Source: an uncultured Oscillospiraceae bacterium (lineage in GTDB: Bacteria > Bacillota_A > Clostridia > Oscillospirales > Oscillospiraceae). From it: a DNA stretch of 6,981 nt. The DNA is taken from positions 1-6,981 of the forward strand of contig CAAGIU010000436.1 in the NCBI GenBank assembly GCA_900770015.1, given 5' to 3'. The notes under the pieces are model-generated. The model ran no database searches. It saw only the letters and a list, made by a program, of their open reading frames with translations, and was not told where the DNA came from. Shown in pieces: positions 4,842-6,981 of the stretch; position 1 is the first letter of the stretch, and the number at the start of each line of letters is the position of its first letter. A program made the position numbers and the translations under genes.

Positions 4842-6044
4842 TTACCGCCTGTGACCTTCCAGGAATTCGCCCAGGTCCGCCATGGCCCGGGAGATGACCT
4901 CCGGCTTTGGCAGCATGACGATGCGGAACCGGAGATCCTCATGCCAGTCAAAGCCCCGGCCGGGGATCACCAGTACCTTCTTCTCGTGCAAAAACTGCAT
5001 GGCAAAGTCCTGATCGTCCTGGAAATCGTACATTTCCCGGTCAATGGAGGGGAAGATGTAGAAGGCAGCCTTGTTGGGAATCACGCTGACGCCGGGGATC
5101 CGGTTCAGCCCCTCCACGCAGGCCTTGCTCTGATCGTACAGCCGTCCGCCGGGAACCATCATAGCCTTGGTGCTCTGGCTGTCCTCCAGAGCGGCGGGGA
5201 TAACCAGCTGGGTCAGGGCATTGCCGCACAGACGCATGGAGGCAAGCTGCATCACACCGTTTTTGATCTCCTCCAGCTCCGGGCCGGAGAACACCATCCA
5301 GCCGCAGCGGAAGCCGCAGATGATATGGGACTTGGACAGGCCGTTGAAGCTGACGCAGGGCACATCCGGCGCCAGGGCCGCCATGGCGTCACACTCGCCG
5401 CCGTTCATGACCAGACGGTCATAGATCTCGTCCGCCAGCAGAAGCAGGTGGTGCTTTCTGGCCAGGTCGGCAATGGCCAGCAGAATTTCACGGCTATACA
5501 CCGCGCCGGTGGGATTGTTGGGATTGATGACCAGAATCGCCTTGGTGCGGGAGGTGATTTTTGCCTCCATATCCGCCACATCGGGGTTCCACTCGTTGTT
5601 GGGATCGCAGCGGTAGAACACCGGCTTTCCGCCGCCGATATACGTATTGTTGCTCCACAGGGAATAGCAGGGCGACGGAACCAGGATCTCATCCCCGGTG
5701 CCCACCACCACGGTCATCAGCATGGAAACCGCTTCGCTGACGCCGTTGCAGATAAAGATATCGTCCAGTTCAATGTCCTTCAGGCCCCTGCCCCGGTGGT
5801 AATCCAGGATCGCCTGACGGGCAGCCAGCATTCCGCGGACATCGCAGTAGGGCACGGCCTCATCCACGTGGTCGGCCAGAGCACGGCGGACGGACTCAGG
5901 GAGCTTGAAATCAAAGCTGCCGGGGTTTCCGGTATTCAGCTTCAGAACAGGAATTCCCTGGGACTGCATCCGCAGGGCCTCCAGATACAGCGGGCCGCGG
6001 ATGTCCGAATGGACCTGCGCTACCCGGTCTGACTTCTCGATCAT
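4842..6044 (-). CDS. alaA: AlaA-like pyridoxal-phosphate aminotransferase (glutamate-pyruvate type), 400 aa
   Basis: This fold-type I, class I/II aminotransferase probably moves an amino group from glutamate to pyruvate to form alanine. It matches what I recall of E. coli AlaA over its whole length: IEKSDRV and DIRGPLYLEA near the start, LKLNTGNPGSFDF, YCDVRG, INPNNPTGAVYS at 173-184, ADEIYDRL at 204-211, FNGLSKSHIICGFRCGWM at 233-250, LASMRLCGN, PGGRLYDQ and FRIVMLP. Expected functional residues are visible: N176/N177, D205 and Y208 for the cofactor, K238 for the internal aldimine, R246, and R374 for the substrate carboxylate. Length is normal for the family. The start at 6044 (MIEKSDR) follows GGAGG by 8 bases; the in-frame ATG at 6062 precedes that site and is less likely. 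It is first in an operon with the YczE-like gene. Related valine or aspartate aminotransferases cannot be fully excluded. Confidence 0.93.
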   Translation of the reverse strand: MIEKSDRVAQVHSDIRGPLYLEALRMQSQGIPVLKLNTGNPGSFDFKLPESVRRALADHVDEAVPYCDVRGMLAARQAILDYHRGRGLKDIELDDIFICNGVSEAVSMLMTVVVGTGDEILVPSPCYSLWSNNTYIGGGKPVFYRCDPNNEWNPDVADMEAKITSRTKAILVINPNNPTGAVYSREILLAIADLARKHHLLLLADEIYDRLVMNGGECDAMAALAPDVPCVSFNGLSKSHIICGFRCGWMVFSGPELEEIKNGVMQLASMRLCGNALTQLVIPAALEDSQSTKAMMVPGGRLYDQSKACVEGLNRIPGVSVIPNKAAFYIFPSIDREMYDFQDDQDFAMQFLHEKKVLVIPGRGFDWHEDLRFRIVMLPKPEVISRAMADLGEFLEGHRR

Positions 6045-6090
6045 AATTGTTTCCTCCAGCAAAGCATATTACATCATTTCACAAGTTATC

Positions 6091-6118
6091 ATTATAATGG
6101 TTCAGCCGCAAAAATCAA
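6091..6118 (-). promoter_or_regulatory. Promoter of the aminotransferase operon
   Basis: On the minus strand a -35 TTGATT (6113-6118, 4 of 6), a 16-base spacer and a perfect -10 TATAAT (6091-6096) lie about 47 bases before the aminotransferase start, in an AT-rich gap. No clear operator palindrome, riboswitch or leader peptide was seen between promoter and gene. Confidence 0.78.
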
Positions 6119-6129
6119 CTGTTTTTGTC

Positions 6130-6154
6130 AAAAAAAGCGTAATCAATCCGCTTT
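6130..6154 (-). terminator. Possible weak terminator overlapping the methyltransferase stop
   Basis: On the minus strand, AAAGCG (6149-6154) can pair with CGCTTT (6134-6139) across a 9-base loop that contains the TGA stop. A run of T residues follows. The stem is only 6 bp and half AT, so this may simply be an AT-rich flank. Confidence 0.35.
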
Positions 6155-6820
6155 CACCACGGCAAACATCATCTGGGGGAAATCCGGCTCTATGGAGGTC
6201 ATACCCTGCCGGACTGTCTTCAGGCCGTTTCGCTCCAGCTCCTTTCCGAAGGAGTCAAAGCTGACCATCCGGCAGGAGGTGCCGGCAATGCGAACGGACT
6301 TCCCGGTGGGCTCATGGACGCGCTCCTGCAGGTCAAAGGCGGTGCGGATGTCCGACTGGCGTTCCAGGCTTCCGTCGCCCATGGTGCAGATGAGTGCGAT
6401 GCCGCCGGGCTTCAGATGCTCCCGGATAAAGGTGTAAAAGGCGTTTCTGTCCCCGTCAGGCACCAGCATATGCACCACCGCCACGGCATAGATGAAATCA
6501 AAGCTTTCCTCCAGCGTTCCGGCGACGCAGTCAAGCACCCGAAAACGATCCGCATGATCCGGCATTGCGTTCCGGCAGAAATCAACCGCTTCCGGGGAGA
6601 CATCCGTTGCCAGCAGATCATAGCCCTGCTCCAGAAGCGGACGCGCATCCCTTCCCTCTCCGCAGCCGATCTCCAGAAGCCGGTGCTCCCGGGAAACGGA
6701 ATAATGCTTCATGGTTTCCGCCACGATGGGAGAGGGGTTTTCCGCAAACCACCGCAGATTCAGCCCGTGCACCTGCTGATAGCGGTCATTGTAGGCATCA
6801 TAATACTTGCGTTCCGACAC
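6143..6820 (-). CDS. Class I SAM-dependent methyltransferase, 225 aa (GTG start)
   Basis: This is a Rossmann-fold methyltransferase of the Methyltransf_11/25 type acting on an unknown small molecule. Numbered from the upstream ATG, motif I is LLEIGCGEGRDA at 50-61, the adenosine-binding acidic strand is LLATDVSPEA at 71-80, DFIYAVAVVHML at 110-121 is the motif-II strand, and LKPGG is at 138-142. The N-terminal 40 residues (YYDAYNDRYQQVHG and following) are a helical cap typical of the group. The start needs care: GGAGGG (6827-6832) abuts the ATG at 6826, leaving no spacing, but lies 6 bases before an in-frame GTG at 6820, chosen here. If the ATG is used the protein has 227 residues. It follows the tRNA-Leu terminator; no clear promoter of its own was recognised. 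It is not obviously linked to its neighbours. Confidence 0.88.
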   Translation of the reverse strand: MSERKYYDAYNDRYQQVHGLNLRWFAENPSPIVAETMKHYSVSREHRLLEIGCGEGRDARPLLEQGYDLLATDVSPEAVDFCRNAMPDHADRFRVLDCVAGTLEESFDFIYAVAVVHMLVPDGDRNAFYTFIREHLKPGGIALICTMGDGSLERQSDIRTAFDLQERVHEPTGKSVRIAGTSCRMVSFDSFGKELERNGLKTVRQGMTSIEPDFPQMMFAVVKAD

Positions 6821-6853
6821 AGACATCCCTCCAAAGCACAGTCTCCGGGAACA

Positions 6854-6883
6854 AAAAAAGACATCCCAACGGATGTCTTTTTT
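6854..6883 (-). terminator. Terminator after tRNA-Leu
   Basis: The stem GACATCC (6860-6866) with GGATGTC (6871-6877) has a 4-base loop and is flanked by A6 on one side and T6 on the other, so it could act on either strand. On the minus strand it follows the 3' end of tRNA-Leu by only a few bases and is the expected end of that transcript. Confidence 0.9.
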
Positions 6884-6887
6884 GTTT

Positions 6888-6975
6888 TGGTGGGCGAGGC
6901 GGGACTTGAACCCGCACGTCCGCAGTGAACACTAGAACCTGAATCTAGCGAGTCTACCAATTCCACCACTCGCCC
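6888..6975 (-). tRNA. tRNA-Leu, anticodon CAG, CCA encoded
   Basis: Read on the minus strand, the acceptor stem GGGCGAG (6969-6975) pairs perfectly with CTCGCCC (6892-6898), followed by discriminator A and an encoded CCA at 6888-6890. The anticodon arm is CTAGA-TTCAGGT-TCTAG, giving anticodon CAG, which reads CUG leucine codons. The T arm is GCGGG-TTCAAGT-CCCGC. A long variable arm of the class II type lies between them, as required for leucine. The length is 88 bases with CCA. Only 6 bases remain upstream in the window, so its promoter and any tRNA cluster lie outside. Confidence 0.97.
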
Positions 6976-6981
6976 GTATCG

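Noticed and set aside
3822..6032. Long plus-strand open frame (736 codons) opposite the aminotransferase and membrane-protein genes
   Set aside because: It is rich in His, Gln and Gly without domains, has no ribosome site, and runs opposite two strongly recognised genes. It is a codon-bias shadow. The same applies to the 308-codon frame at 3092-4018 and the 288-codon frame at 2028-2894.
6081..6100. Possible Fur/PerR box (ATAATGATAAC) at the aminotransferase promoter
   Set aside because: Only one half resembles a Fur box and most of the match is the TATAAT -10 element itself. There is no inverted repeat like the one before perR.
1..6981. CRISPR array, prophage, transposase or toxin-antitoxin system
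   Set aside because: No regularly spaced repeats, integrase, transposase or recognisable toxin partner for the XRE regulator was found within the window.

Overview
The window looks like chromosome from a gut-type anaerobic Firmicute, probably Oscillospiraceae/Ruminococcaceae. The reasons are AGGAGG-type ribosome sites before nearly every gene, moderate-to-high GC in most genes, a PerR/rubrerythrin peroxide-defence operon, and short palindromic intergenic repeats of the sort common in those genomes. The family placement is inference; no rRNA or species marker is present. All genes but the first lie on the minus strand, so they are listed here in transcription order, from right to left.

Right end (6981 to 4130): a tRNA-Leu(CAG) with an encoded CCA is followed by a strong terminator hairpin. 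A class I SAM methyltransferase comes next; its Shine-Dalgarno favours a GTG start at 6820 over the ATG at 6826. A TTGATT-16-TATAAT promoter then drives a two-gene operon of an AlaA-like aminotransferase and a YczE/YyaS/YitT-type membrane protein, closed by an 11-bp-stem terminator. Between this operon and the next gene lies a palindromic repeat flanked by CTTAG on both sides.

Middle (4046 to 1496): an MBL-fold hydrolase has its own extended -10 promoter. The core of the window follows: a consensus TTGACA-17-TAGACT promoter, a perfect 23-bp Fur/PerR-type palindrome over the start of the transcript, then perR, a rubredoxin-rubrerythrin gene ('reverse rubrerythrin') and a flavin reductase of the high-molecular-weight-rubredoxin (Hrb) family. 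These form one oxidative-stress operon: PerR senses peroxide, the flavoprotein and rubredoxin parts would pass electrons from NAD(P)H, and the diiron site would reduce peroxide. The rubrerythrin/flavin-reductase junction is unusual. One extra T near the end of the rubrerythrin gene separates two otherwise continuous frames. A second, decayed copy of the rubrerythrin 3' end, without the extra T, sits just after the flavin reductase stop.

Left end (1496 to 1): after a strong terminator comes an AT-rich left-handed beta-helix acetyltransferase that resembles serine acetyltransferase but lacks two of its usual active-site residues, then a GC-rich 73-residue protein of unknown function. These converge on a plus-strand TTG-started XRE regulator, with a hairpin between them. 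Bases 42 to 106 hold a cluster of three consecutive hairpins typical of an intergenic repeat element. No gene-free stretch exceeds 300 bases.
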